From the NCBI GenBank assembly GCA_024409145.1, contig JAKSUF010000009.1, forward strand, positions 1-14,861: a stretch of DNA of 14,861 bases, in the 5' to 3' direction. The stretch is from an archaeon. GTDB lineage: Archaea; Methanobacteriota; Methanobacteria; Methanobacteriales; Methanobacteriaceae. This document shows, in pieces, positions 1-6,699 of the stretch (position 1 is the stretch's first letter; the number at the start of each line of letters is the position of its first letter). The position numbers and the translations under genes were made by a program. The notes beneath the pieces were generated by a model that had not been told where the DNA came from, did not search any database, and saw only the letters and a program-made list of their open reading frames with translations.

Positions 1-261
1 AGCCTATTAAAAAATATATTAAAAATCCAAATACTCAAAATAAATTATATAATTTCGATAGAGTATTATAATAATATTTTAGATTAATAATAATTATGAT
101 TTTCATTTAATATAAACTATTCTATAAACTATACAAATAAAGTAGAATAAAAGATAAAAAACTACAAAAATTACAAGAAAAAATAATGGATAAACAAAAT
201 AAGAAATAAATAACAAAATAAAATATTAAAAAAATGAGATAAAATGCTAATAAAATACTAA
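1..261. other. AT-rich noncoding DNA left of the operon
   Basis: No supported reading frame on either strand. It holds several T-runs on the minus strand, a 10-base direct repeat TATAAACTAT (111-120 and 123-132), and a TTTATATT box on the minus strand near 106-115 that could be a promoter for a gene beyond the left edge. Nothing else is recognisable. Confidence 0.5.
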
Positions 262-307
262 ATATTAAAAAAAGATTTATAAATATAATTCTATTTTAGA
301 ATTATAT
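262..307 (-). terminator. Likely 3' end of the ribosomal operon: 11-pair hairpin and U7
   Basis: The minus strand carries an 11-pair perfect stem around AAA (ATATAATTCTA with its complement, 283-307), then ATAAATC and seven T (273-267). More U-rich runs follow at about 230-236 and 180-190. Archaeal termination depends mainly on U-tracts, so this multi-tract region is a good end point for transcription from L15. Confidence 0.55.
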
Positions 308-318
308 CATAAATCAAT

Positions 319-336
319 AAACTATGTAAATAGTTT
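319..336 (-). terminator. Second hairpin downstream of L15
   Basis: AAACTAT, loop TTAC, ATAGTTT on the minus strand: seven perfect pairs. It lies between the stop-codon hairpin and the stronger one at 283-307, with no U-tract of its own. Confidence 0.4.
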
Positions 337-355
337 CCTTAATAACTAAATAGAA

Positions 356-375
356 AAGCTATAAATCAATAGCTT
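356..375 (-). terminator. Hairpin spanning the L15 stop codon
   Basis: The minus strand reads AAGCTAT, loop TGATTT, ATAGCTT, then TTCTATTT. The stem is seven perfect pairs and the TAG stop (361-359) lies in the second arm. It is the first of three hairpins in a row after L15. Confidence 0.45.
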
Positions 376-796
376 CTCCACCAGCTTCTTCAATTTTAGC
401 TCTTGCAGATTCAGAGAATTCTGGAGATTTAATAGTTAATGGTGCAGTAAGATAACCATTAGCTAATACTTTGTTATAACCTAATTCAGTTACATCAATT
501 ACAATTACATCTCCGTCTTTAGTAGCTTTTCCTTCTTCTACAAATTGTTCAGCTTTATCATTTAAGAAACCAACGTTAACAGGATAGTATTTATGAATAG
601 TTTTTTGAGGTCTTTTGAAACCATGTTTACCGAAGTAATTTTTGTTTTCAATTACAGTAGTAGTCCAGTGGTGTTTTCCAGCTCCAGCTTTACCTTTACC
701 ACCTTTGTGACCTGCACCTCTTCTTTTTTGAGAACATCCACCACCAACGGTTCTGGAACCTCTCATTTTATTGATTTTTCTTTGTTTTCTAATCAT
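359..796 (-). CDS. rpl15: Large-subunit ribosomal protein L15 (uL15)
   Basis: Late 50S assembly protein. The 145 residues begin MIRKQRKINKMRGSRTVGGG, then the glycine/basic stretch SQKRRGAGHKGGKGKAGAG that threads into 23S rRNA, and a globular C-terminus (VIDVTELGYNKVLANGYL, APLTIKSPEFSESARAKIEE). I choose the ATG at 796: AGGTG lies six bases upstream, and the in-frame GTG at 805 is part of that site. It is the last gene in the window. secY, the usual next gene, does not follow within 358 bases. Confidence 0.96.
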   Translation of the reverse strand: MIRKQRKINKMRGSRTVGGGCSQKRRGAGHKGGKGKAGAGKHHWTTTVIENKNYFGKHGFKRPQKTIHKYYPVNVGFLNDKAEQFVEEGKATKDGDVIVIDVTELGYNKVLANGYLTAPLTIKSPEFSESARAKIEEAGGEAIDL

Positions 797-805
797 GTGA
801 AACAC

Positions 806-1264
806 CTAAGCCATTCTTTTTGCGAGGTCGTTAATAGCTTCTCCTCTGTAACCTAAAGATCCACCTTCTTTAATAGAATGTCTAATTCCTTCATATCCTT
901 TTCTTGGAGGATGTAAACGGAAAACAGGTTTCATATTAATATCTTTAGCTTTAATTTCAGAGTTGATTAATGCATTAGCTAACTCTTCAAAGGAAGAGTA
1001 ATCAGTGTTTTCTGCTAAATATTCTTCAGTAATAGCAGCTCCACCTACTAATTTACCTCTTTTTTCAATAAGTTCAACGAGAGTTTCAGTGTCGATTTCT
1101 CCCCAAGTGATGTAATCTTTTCCTTTTTGGAGCATACCTTTGAAACTTGGGTTTTCTTCAACAAGAACTGCATGATTAATTCTGTTAAGTCTTAACATTT
1201 TTAAAGTACTAGAAATGTTTTGAATAACACCAGTAGTACCTCTTACTCTAATAACCAAATACAT
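806..1264 (-). CDS. rpl30: Large-subunit ribosomal protein L30 (uL30, L7-type)
   Basis: Binds 23S rRNA near 5S rRNA. The 152 residues are the long archaeal/eukaryal form: VIRVRGTTGVIQNISSTLKM, LRLNRINHAVLV, MLQKGKDYITWGEID, and the C-terminal FRLHPPRKGYEGIRHSIKEGG. GGTGGT precedes the ATG. The L15 start codon follows nine bases after the L30 stop, and its AGGTG ribosome-binding site overlaps the L30 stop codon. Confidence 0.95.
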   Translation of the reverse strand: MYLVIRVRGTTGVIQNISSTLKMLRLNRINHAVLVEENPSFKGMLQKGKDYITWGEIDTETLVELIEKRGKLVGGAAITEEYLAENTDYSSFEELANALINSEIKAKDINMKPVFRLHPPRKGYEGIRHSIKEGGSLGYRGEAINDLAKRMA

Positions 1265-1275
1265 GATACCACCGT

Positions 1276-1917
1276 TTATTGAATAACTCCCATATTTTTG
1301 AGATCTTGTTCAGATGCTTTTACTCTGCTTAATTCTTTTAAAGCTTCGAATACAGCATTAGCAAAGTTTACAGTAGTTTGAGTTTGACCACTTGCATTAG
1401 CCCATACATCTTTAATACCAGCGAGAGATAAGATAGTTTTACCTACATCACCAATAGCTAATCCGACTCCTGCAGGAGCAGGTCTTAAAGTTACATTTAC
1501 ACTACTTGCTTTACCAGTTACTTTGAAAGGAACTGTATGTTGTCTTCCACAGATACAACCCCAATCTCCACAACCTCTTCTAACTTTAATAATGTTGTAT
1601 TTTGCATTATCTACAGCTTTTCTGATAGCAGGACCGACTTCTCTAGCTTTACCTTGGCCTAAACCAACATAACCATTTTTGTTACCTACAGCAACAATAA
1701 CTCTGAAGTTTACTTTTCTACCAGATTTGTGCATTCTTTGAACTAAGTTAACATCCATTACTTCTTCTTCTAAATCTGGAAGTAAGGCATCGACTATTTC
1801 TAATTCCATAATAGGGAGACCTTTTTGGAAAATTTCATCAATATCGGTAATGATACCTTCTTTAACTTGTTTACCAAGAGTAGTTTTAGGTTCCCATTCA
1901 TCCATATTAAAACTCAT
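1276..1917 (-). CDS. rps5: Small-subunit ribosomal protein S5 (uS5)
   Basis: Part of the mRNA entry tunnel and of decoding accuracy. The 213 residues hold the dsRNA-binding-like N-domain (about 60-120) with GNKNGYVGLGQGKAREVG (78-95), an archaeal cysteine cluster GCGDWGCICGRQH (C116, C121, C123), and the C-domain with TLRPAPAGVGLAIGDVGK. The ATG at 1917 is six bases after GAGGT, which overlaps the L18 stop region. L30 follows after 11 bases. Confidence 0.96.
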   Translation of the reverse strand: MSFNMDEWEPKTTLGKQVKEGIITDIDEIFQKGLPIMELEIVDALLPDLEEEVMDVNLVQRMHKSGRKVNFRVIVAVGNKNGYVGLGQGKAREVGPAIRKAVDNAKYNIIKVRRGCGDWGCICGRQHTVPFKVTGKASSVNVTLRPAPAGVGLAIGDVGKTILSLAGIKDVWANASGQTQTTVNFANAVFEALKELSRVKASEQDLKNMGVIQ

Positions 1918-1919
1918 AG

Positions 1920-2501
1920 TTATACCTCAGACTCATCAATTTTGTTTTTAATTTCTTCAAAGTGTTCAGGTAAATCAGTAGGTTGAAGACCTTTAGCAAT
2001 GTATTGGGAGAACTTTTTGTTGAGTTCTTCTTCATCTAAAGATTCAGCATATTCTGCAATATGTTCACCATTAATACGGTCTTCAGTAGGTACAATAGAT
2101 TCACCATAAGGAACTTCTAAACCTGCATCTGCAGCACCTTTAACAGCTGCAAATACTTTAGAACCTCTAATAGGAGATTTTAATCCAATATCTGCAATAG
2201 CATAATCAATACCAGCAGCTACTGCTTTTTTACCACATAAGTATGCAGTTAAATAAACAGCAGAGGTATTTTTATTACCTGCTAACCAACCAAGTTTGTT
2301 TAACTCTTTACTGTGTGCAGATACAACAGTTTTATCACCGTTACTACCATATTCAATAACTTGGACAATAACATTAGCATTAGATACTCTAACAACTAAT
2401 CTAGGTCTGTCTAAGTGTAATAATTTTGCTCTAGTAGCATAATCAGTTTTACCTTCTCTTCTTCTTCTGAATGCTACTTTATAATTAGAACCGCTTGCCA
2501 A
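1920..2501 (-). CDS. rpl18: Large-subunit ribosomal protein L18 (uL18), TTG start
   Basis: Binds 5S rRNA with L5 in the central protuberance. The 193 residues are archaeal/eukaryal L18 (L5e-like): NYKVAFRRRREGKTDYATRAKLL, RPRLVVRVSNANVIVQVI, LTAYLCGKKAVAAGIDYAI, and a helical C-terminus. The start codon is TTG, seven bases after GGAGG (2509-2513), and no in-frame ATG is available. Archaeal orthologues commonly begin MA-GSNYKV, which agrees with MASGSNYKV here. The S5 ribosome-binding site lies in its last codons. Confidence 0.95.
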   Translation of the reverse strand: MASGSNYKVAFRRRREGKTDYATRAKLLHLDRPRLVVRVSNANVIVQVIEYGSNGDKTVVSAHSKELNKLGWLAGNKNTSAVYLTAYLCGKKAVAAGIDYAIADIGLKSPIRGSKVFAAVKGAADAGLEVPYGESIVPTEDRINGEHIAEYAESLDEEELNKKFSQYIAKGLQPTDLPEHFEEIKNKIDESEV

Positions 2502-2512
2502 ATCAATTCCTC

Positions 2513-2959
2513 CTATTTAATCATATCATGGTCTTTAGCGTAGTTTTTCATGTAAGATTTACTTCTGAAAGCTCCACCTTTTGCCATTTTGTATAATTTA
2601 CGGTAGGTAGTAGGATCGATTTCACCAGAAGCTCTCATTTCTTTCAAGTCAGTTCTTAAAGCACGGATAGTTTTCATCCAGACTTGTTTTTTAGGTGTAC
2701 GAGCATTTTTAGCCCCTTTAATACTACCTTTTCCTTTACGTTTACCTTTTTTCTTTTGTTCTTTAAGTTTTTTAGATCTGTAGCTACTAATACCAGTTTG
2801 TGGTTTAGCTTTAATAATACCTTGATCGATAAGTTGTCTTACACCGTCTCTGGTGATAGCTCTAGAAACTTCTTCAATTTCTTCAGGATCTATCCATACG
2901 CGGTTTACTCCAACTTTGAGTATACTAGCAGCTAATCTTTTTTGTGTAGTAAGATTCAT
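2513..2959 (-). CDS. rpl19e: Large-subunit ribosomal protein L19e (eL19)
   Basis: Archaeal/eukaryal 50S protein that makes an intersubunit bridge. The 148 residues start MNLTTQKRLAASILKVGVNRVW, then IDPEEIEEV, a basic RSKKLKEQKKKGKRKGKGS stretch and NARTPKKQVWMKTIRALR, with a long helical C-terminus (LYKMAKGGAFRSKSYMKNY). GGAGG at 2967-2971 precedes the ATG. It begins the second run of genes after the long gap. Its TAG stop overlaps the GGAGG used by L18. Confidence 0.96.
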   Translation of the reverse strand: MNLTTQKRLAASILKVGVNRVWIDPEEIEEVSRAITRDGVRQLIDQGIIKAKPQTGISSYRSKKLKEQKKKGKRKGKGSIKGAKNARTPKKQVWMKTIRALRTDLKEMRASGEIDPTTYRKLYKMAKGGAFRSKSYMKNYAKDHDMIK

Positions 2960-2987
2960 AAATAATCCTCCATTTTAACTAGCTGAT

Positions 2988-3014
2988 AAACTTGAATAAT
3001 AATTTTTCAAGCTT
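2988..3014 (-). promoter_or_regulatory. Leader hairpin just upstream of L19e
   Basis: The minus strand reads AAGCTTGAA, loop AAATTATTA, TTCAAGTTT: nine pairs with one G-U wobble specific to the transcribed strand. It ends 17 bases before the GGAGG (2967-2971) of L19e, a position from which it could affect ribosome access. Confidence 0.45.
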
Positions 3015-3093
3015 CCCTTTAATTTCATTAAATTAATTAATCTAATTTAAGTTGGTTTAATAATAAGAAAATGGATTCATTCATCACTTAAAT

Positions 3094-3114
3094 TATTATC
3101 TATAACAGATAATA
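3094..3114. repeat. Hairpin TATTATCT/AGATAATA
   Basis: An 8-pair perfect stem with a five-base loop (ATAAC on the plus strand), located in the middle of the L19e upstream region. It overlaps a TATA-like stretch, so it may be operator-like or fortuitous in this AT-rich DNA. Confidence 0.35.
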
Positions 3115-3206
3115 TATTAAACTCGTTCTTTTGGAACATACGAATCAAATAGTTACATAAGTTGTGATACAAGGTTAAAGACGAATTCCATAATCTCGTA
3201 CCAACT

Positions 3207-3214
3207 TTATATAA
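3207..3214 (-). promoter_or_regulatory. Candidate promoter for the L19e-L15 unit
   Basis: The minus strand carries GTTATATAAAG preceded by AAGGGC. TTATATAA is symmetrical, so direction is ambiguous, but all genes here run on the minus strand. Initiation near 3185 would give L19e a leader of about 225 bases with two hairpins. Another box (TTTAATATATTAT, about 3108-3121) is nearer the gene. Confidence 0.3.
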
Positions 3215-3272
3215 CGCCCTTAAGTTTCTTATATTAAACAGTATAATCATTAATTTATTTTAAATTTTTAAA

Positions 3273-3331
3273 ATTTAATCTTAAATTCATTACCAAATTA
3301 GTTTTAAACCTGGCTCAAATTTACTTTAAAT
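3273..3331. repeat. Duplicated noncoding element, copy 1 (59 bases)
   Basis: This stretch recurs at 3358-3415 with a single-base indel and no substitutions that I can find. Both copies include TTAGTTTTAAACCTGGC. As minus-strand RNA the core can fold as CCAGGTT, loop TAAAACT, AATTTGG (two G-U pairs). The spacer is 26 bases and the repeat period about 85. The near identity implies recent duplication or selection. Confidence 0.85.
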
Positions 3332-3357
3332 TTAATTAAATTTTCAATTTGTTAGTT

Positions 3358-3415
3358 ATTTAATCTTAAATTCATACCAAATTAGTTTTAAACCTGGCTC
3401 AAATTTACTTTAAAT
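3358..3415. repeat. Duplicated noncoding element, copy 2 (58 bases)
   Basis: Second copy of the element at 3273-3331, lacking one T in the CATTACC/CATACC position. It has the same orientation and contains no reading frame. A shortened version of its core (TTAGTTTAATCTGGC) is found at 13026-13040 in the L3 leader. Confidence 0.85.
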
Positions 3416-3426
3416 CACTGATTAGT

Positions 3427-3446
3427 ATCAAATCAATTGATTTGAT
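3427..3446. repeat. Perfect 20-base palindrome
   Basis: ATCAAATCAATTGATTTGAT is identical to its reverse complement over all 20 bases. It lies in the L32e-L19e gap, just right of the duplicated element. With no loop it suits a dimeric DNA-binding protein better than an RNA hairpin. No regulator gene is present. Confidence 0.55.
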
Positions 3447-3559
3447 TAATTCGATTAATTTTTGAATTTATAGGAAATGAAAAAACTTCATGTTTAATCA
3501 TCTAATAATTATCTGAATAATCAAATAATTCTAAATTTTAAATTCTTAATATTAAAATC

Positions 3560-3578
3560 AACAAATAACTTATTTGTT
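3560..3578 (-). terminator. Palindrome at the L32e stop codon
   Basis: AACAAATAA, one central base, TTATTTGTT: a perfect 19-base inverted repeat in which the TAA stop (3572-3570) closes the first arm. As RNA it would fold as AACAAA/TTTGTT with a seven-base loop, followed by GATTTTAATATT. With the long gap that follows it is a good candidate 3' end. Confidence 0.45.
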
Positions 3579-3896
3579 TAAAACTTTAATACCTAATTCA
3601 GATGCTTTTTCTAACATCAATTCTTTTTTACGTTTACCAATAGAAGCACTAATTCTTGCAGCTTCAGTAGCTGGGTCAATAGCTTCTAATTCTTTCATAT
3701 TACAAACAAGAATGTCTTTAAATCCAGAAGGATGTAACCCTCTAACATCTTTTGGAGTACGGTAACCAATAGAAGGCATAGCAGGTTTACCAGATTCATA
3801 TCTTCTCATTTTACTGGTTTTTCCTTTAGGACGTCTCCATTTAGTGCCTAATTTTTTGTAACGAGCATATTCTTGTCTTTTAAATTGTTTACTCAT
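3570..3896 (-). CDS. rpl32e: Large-subunit ribosomal protein L32e (eL32)
   Basis: Archaeal/eukaryal 50S protein binding 23S rRNA. The 108 residues carry the diagnostic TKWRRPKGKTSKMRRYESGKP stretch (with a Lys/Arg-rich N-terminus KQFKRQEYARYKKLG), then PSIGYRTPKDVRGLHPSGF and a C-terminal VCNMKELEAIDP segment. It is somewhat short for the family, mainly at the N-terminus. The start follows GGTGAT. Unusually, it is followed by about 610 noncoding bases before L19e, so it may be the last gene of the first transcription unit. Confidence 0.95.
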   Translation of the reverse strand: MSKQFKRQEYARYKKLGTKWRRPKGKTSKMRRYESGKPAMPSIGYRTPKDVRGLHPSGFKDILVCNMKELEAIDPATEAARISASIGKRKKELMLEKASELGIKVLNK

Positions 3897-3912
3897 ATTA
3901 TCACCAATATAA

Positions 3913-4449
3913 CTATCCTTCTCTGCTTACTAAATATATACCATCTTGGAATACTCTAGGGTCTTTACCTTTGATTTTAGTAGCTTGTTCTAAGTTAGCC
4001 ATAGTTTGACCAACATCTTCTTTATTTACACCAGTAATGATAACTTCGTCTCCTTTAACAGAAACTTTAGCATCTCCAACAATTTTTGCAGATCTTGGGT
4101 GTCTTTCTCCAATAAAGTTATCAATAGTTACTTTATCGCCTTGAGCTTTAACAGTCATTGGAAAGTGAGCAAATACAATTTTCATACGGTAAGTGAAACC
4201 ATCAGTTACACCAGTAATCATATTTTGAATATGAGCTCTAGTAGTTCCAATCATTGATTTATCTGCTTTTTTAGGGAAAGCAGTTTCAAGTACTACAACA
4301 TCGTCTTCAACTTTAATATCTACATTTGGGTAAGTAAATTCTCTAGAAGTTTGTCCGTTAGGACCTTTAACAGAAACTTCTTCGTTAACAATAACTTCAA
4401 CGCCTTCAGGGATTTCAATTTCTTCCCTAATAGCTGCAGCTAATACCAT
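3913..4449 (-). CDS. rpl6: Large-subunit ribosomal protein L6 (uL6)
   Basis: Two-domain 50S protein near the factor-binding site. The 178 residues begin MVLAAAIREEIEIPEGV, the archaeal L6 start, and include NMITGVTDGFTYRMKIVFAHFP and the C-terminal DPRVFQDGIYLVSREG. AGGTGAT precedes the ATG. It is followed after 16 bases by L32e, whose GGTGAT site lies in the gap. Confidence 0.96.
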   Translation of the reverse strand: MVLAAAIREEIEIPEGVEVIVNEEVSVKGPNGQTSREFTYPNVDIKVEDDVVVLETAFPKKADKSMIGTTRAHIQNMITGVTDGFTYRMKIVFAHFPMTVKAQGDKVTIDNFIGERHPRSAKIVGDAKVSVKGDEVIITGVNKEDVGQTMANLEQATKIKGKDPRVFQDGIYLVSREG

Positions 4450-4459
4450 ATTTAATCAC

Positions 4460-4852
4460 CTAATACATATAAGCCAACAAACGTCCACCAATACCTCTTT
4501 CTTTAGCTTCTCTGTGGGTCATAATACCTTCAGGAGTAGTTACGATTAAGATACCGAAATTTTTTGCTGGTAAATATCTTTTTTCAAATTTCTCAAATTC
4601 GTCTTTCTTTACAGCATGACGTGGTTTAATTACACCACATTGATTAATATTACCTTCTAATTCTACTTCGAATTTTCCAGCTTTATTGTCATCTATAAAT
4701 TCAAATTCACCTATATAATTCTCTTTTTGCATAGTGCTTAAAACATGTCCAATTAATTTAGATGCAGGAGAAATAGTACAGTTACTATTTACCTGACGTT
4801 CATTATTTCTAATGTTAGTTAAAGCATCAGCAAGAGGATCCATAAGAGTCAT
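4460..4852 (-). CDS. rps8: Small-subunit ribosomal protein S8 (uS8)
   Basis: Central 16S rRNA binder in the platform. The 130 residues start MTLMDPLADALTNIRNNE and end GILIVTTPEGIMTHREAKERGIGGRLLAYMY, both hallmarks of archaeal S8. I use the ATG at 4852, six bases after AAGGTG; an in-frame GTG nine bases earlier is part of that ribosome-binding site. Bacterial S8 represses the spc operon by binding its mRNA at L5; no such site is evident here. L6 follows after 10 bases. Confidence 0.96.
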   Translation of the reverse strand: MTLMDPLADALTNIRNNERQVNSNCTISPASKLIGHVLSTMQKENYIGEFEFIDDNKAGKFEVELEGNINQCGVIKPRHAVKKDEFEKFEKRYLPAKNFGILIVTTPEGIMTHREAKERGIGGRLLAYMY

Positions 4853-4866
4853 AATAAACACCTTTT

Positions 4867-5010
4867 TTAATTATATTTTTTAAATCCTATTTTAGGAGCA
4901 AGTTCTCTAAAACATTGCCTACATAAGTTGATACCATATCTGCTAATAACTGCAGAGTGGTCACCACAACGGCTACATTGTTTTGCTGCTTTACCATATT
5001 TTCTTGGCAA
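4867..5010 (-). CDS. rps14: Small-subunit ribosomal protein S14 (uS14), zinc-binding, TTG start
   Basis: Binds the 16S rRNA head. The 47-residue product reads M-P-R-K-Y-G-K-A-A-K, then QCSRCGDHSA, ending LCRQCFRELAPKIGFKKYN. Four cysteines, C12-x2-C15-x14-C30-x2-C33, form the zinc ribbon of archaeal S14. The start codon is TTG: AAAGGTG at 5018-5024 lies seven bases upstream, and the only nearby ATG (5026) is out of frame. Shortness and the TTG start make it easy to miss. It occupies the conserved slot between L5 and S8, with 14 bases to the S8 start. Confidence 0.95.
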   Translation of the reverse strand: MPRKYGKAAKQCSRCGDHSAVISRYGINLCRQCFRELAPKIGFKKYN

Positions 5011-5054
5011 AATAATCACCTTTCATTAATTAATAGATATAATAATTTTCATAT

Positions 5055-5076
5055 TAATTTAGAATATTCCAAATTA
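5055..5076 (-). terminator. Hairpin starting at the L5 stop codon
   Basis: The minus strand reads TAATTTGGA, loop ATAT, TCTAAATTA, nine pairs with one G-U wobble on the transcribed strand. The TAA stop (5076-5074) is the first triplet of the arm. S14 follows 45 bases later, so it is more likely a processing or stability element than a full terminator. Confidence 0.45.
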
Positions 5077-5604
5077 GTATAAAATTTCATCTTCTTCTTC
5101 AGAAATTTTAACATTGAAATTTTCTTCCATGAATTTCATAGTTTCTTCAGGAGTAATTCTGTGTCTTTTTGGAATAGTTTTCTTTTGGATTTTTCTTCTT
5201 TTGATTCTGTAACCAGGTTTTTCAAAAGTAATAGATAAGTTCATACCAAAAATACCAATATCAGGATCATATCTCATTCCAGGAATGTCAATATGTTCTT
5301 TAATACCGAAAGAAACATTACCTTGAGCATCAAATTGGCTAGGTCTTAATTTATTATTAATACCTTCTAAAACCATTTTAATAGCTTTATCTGCTTTTTC
5401 TCCACGAAGGGTTACTTTACAAGCAATAGGTTGGCGTTTTCTGATACCCCATTCTGGGTTAGTAACTTTAGAGAAAGTTTTAACAGGAGTTTGACCAGTC
5501 ATTTCTTCTAAAAGTTTAATAGCTCTAGCTAATCTTTCACCAGCTTCTCCAACACCAATATTGATAGTTGCTTTAGCGATGATAACTTCATTCATTGGAT
5601 TCAT
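5074..5604 (-). CDS. rpl5: Large-subunit ribosomal protein L5 (uL5)
   Basis: Binds 5S rRNA in the central protuberance and contacts P-site tRNA. The 176 residues start MNPMNEVIIAKATINIGVGEAG and include LEEMTGQTPVKTFSKVTN, IRKRQPIACKVTLRG, and FGIKEHIDIPG. The start at 5604 is supported by GGAGG seven bases upstream. The C-terminus is acidic (EEEDEILY). The 63 bases before S14 hold a hairpin beginning exactly at the L5 stop codon. Confidence 0.96.
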   Translation of the reverse strand: MNPMNEVIIAKATINIGVGEAGERLARAIKLLEEMTGQTPVKTFSKVTNPEWGIRKRQPIACKVTLRGEKADKAIKMVLEGINNKLRPSQFDAQGNVSFGIKEHIDIPGMRYDPDIGIFGMNLSITFEKPGYRIKRRKIQKKTIPKRHRITPEETMKFMEENFNVKISEEEDEILY

Positions 5605-6335
5605 TGATTAACCTCCATTAAGTCAATAACAGGTTCATCTTTACCAATAACAAAAGCATATTCTTTTAAAGTTAAGAAAGTGTCATTATTTGCTTTTTCA
5701 ATGATTACAGTATTAGGTTTAGAAGATTCGTCAACAATAACTTCTTTAACTTTACCAATTTCACCAATGTGTTTACCACCAGTTACAAATACAACTGCAC
5801 CATCTTCAAATTTATAATTTTCGTTAATATCTTGTTCAGGAACACCTAAAGCAATTACATCTTGACCTGCAAAGTTATCTTCATCAACTAAAACATTTCT
5901 ACCATCGTGAAGGTTTAATTGAGTAATTCCACCTTTAATAGTAGATTTATTAATGATTTTAGCTAATTTAAATTTAGCATCATCTTCAGTAATTGGATGT
6001 AAATTTAATCTTCCTTTAGTATCTAAGAGAAGTCTGTAATTATCACCAGTTTTTGGAATAGATAAAATATCCATGAAACCTACTGGGAATTTGTAATCTT
6101 TTTTAGCTTTTCCATCAATTAAAATGTCACCATTGTTAATAATTCTTTTTGCTTCTCTAGAATTGTCAGCAAGTCCTAAAACATCTCTAACAATAACTAA
6201 TAAAGATAAAGAATCTTCAATTGCGTGACTACCTGGAGCAGGTTTTACAGTCCAAGTATCTTCTTTTGGATGGATAGGCCAACTTTTAGGTGCTTTAAAT
6301 CTTTTAAGATGCTTTCTAGATCCCATTTTTGCCAT
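5601..6335 (-). CDS. rps4e: Small-subunit ribosomal protein S4e (eS4)
   Basis: Archaeal/eukaryal-specific small-subunit protein. The 244 residues begin MGSRKHLKRFKAPKSWPI after MAK, then an S4-type RNA-binding domain (about 43-105: LGLADNSREAKRIINNGDILIDG), the central S4e domain, and a C-terminal KOW segment (VVFVTGGKHIGEIGKV, about 180-195). Length is normal. Its TGA stop overlaps the L5 ATG (ATGA), a classic sign of translational coupling. Confidence 0.96.
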   Translation of the reverse strand: MAKMGSRKHLKRFKAPKSWPIHPKEDTWTVKPAPGSHAIEDSLSLLVIVRDVLGLADNSREAKRIINNGDILIDGKAKKDYKFPVGFMDILSIPKTGDNYRLLLDTKGRLNLHPITEDDAKFKLAKIINKSTIKGGITQLNLHDGRNVLVDEDNFAGQDVIALGVPEQDINENYKFEDGAVVFVTGGKHIGEIGKVKEVIVDESSKPNTVIIEKANNDTFLTLKEYAFVIGKDEPVIDLMEVNQ

Positions 6336-6337
6336 CC

Positions 6338-6685
6338 TTAAGCCTCCTTATTATTTATTCTTCTATCATCTTTTAAATCAGCATCGATAATCATCAAGTT
6401 AGATGGGTGAATTGGGAGGAATACTGCAGTTCCATCAGGTTTATTTAAAGTTACACCTTCAACAGTAACTTTGTATCTCATAACATCAATGGATTCAACT
6501 TTTCCTTCATGACCTTTAAAGTCACCACGAACAACTTGAACTTTATCCCCTACTTTAATAGGTAAAGATCTTTTACCAAGATCTGCTCTTAAATCTTTAC
6601 TTAAATTAGCACTCATAATTTTACGACGAATGTGTAAAGGAGCAGTGTAGAGAGCTTTTCTTTGTTTTCTTGGTTGAATTGACAT
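6338..6685 (-). CDS. rpl24: Large-subunit ribosomal protein L24 (uL24)
   Basis: Assembly-initiating protein of the 50S subunit. The 115 residues have the archaeal N-terminal helix region (QPRKQRKALYTAPLHIRRK), then a KOW domain around residues 43-75 (KVGDKVQVVRGDFKGHEGKV), and VFLPIHPSNLMI. GGTGAT precedes the ATG. It ends two bases before the S4e start, with the S4e ribosome-binding site (GGAGG) inside its last codons. Confidence 0.95.
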   Translation of the reverse strand: MSIQPRKQRKALYTAPLHIRRKIMSANLSKDLRADLGKRSLPIKVGDKVQVVRGDFKGHEGKVESIDVMRYKVTVEGVTLNKPDGTAVFLPIHPSNLMIIDADLKDDRRINNKEA

Positions 6686-6699
6686 TTATATCACCATAC

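Noticed and set aside
593..856. Plus-strand reading frames opposite L15, L19e, L2, L4, L3 and others
   Set aside because: They are complementary to clear ribosomal-protein genes, are Ser/Phe/Thr-rich as expected of antisense frames of AT-rich genes, and lack family features or ribosome-binding sites.
3124..3230. tRNA or known structured RNA in the less AT-rich part of the L32e-L19e gap
   Set aside because: No cloverleaf, T-loop or other recognisable motif; only a TATA-like box and a weak GTTC/GAAC stem.
3273..3415. CRISPR array
   Set aside because: Only two repeat copies with one short AT-rich spacer, repeats too long (58-59 bases), and no cas genes.
3570..3896. L32e as a truncated gene
   Set aside because: It is short for the family but contains all core motifs, a good ribosome-binding site and a natural stop, so a compact N-terminus is more likely than damage.
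4862..5073. Missing S14 gene between L5 and S8
   Set aside because: A complete 47-residue S14 with its zinc cysteines is present at 4867-5010 with a TTG start, so the gene is not lost.
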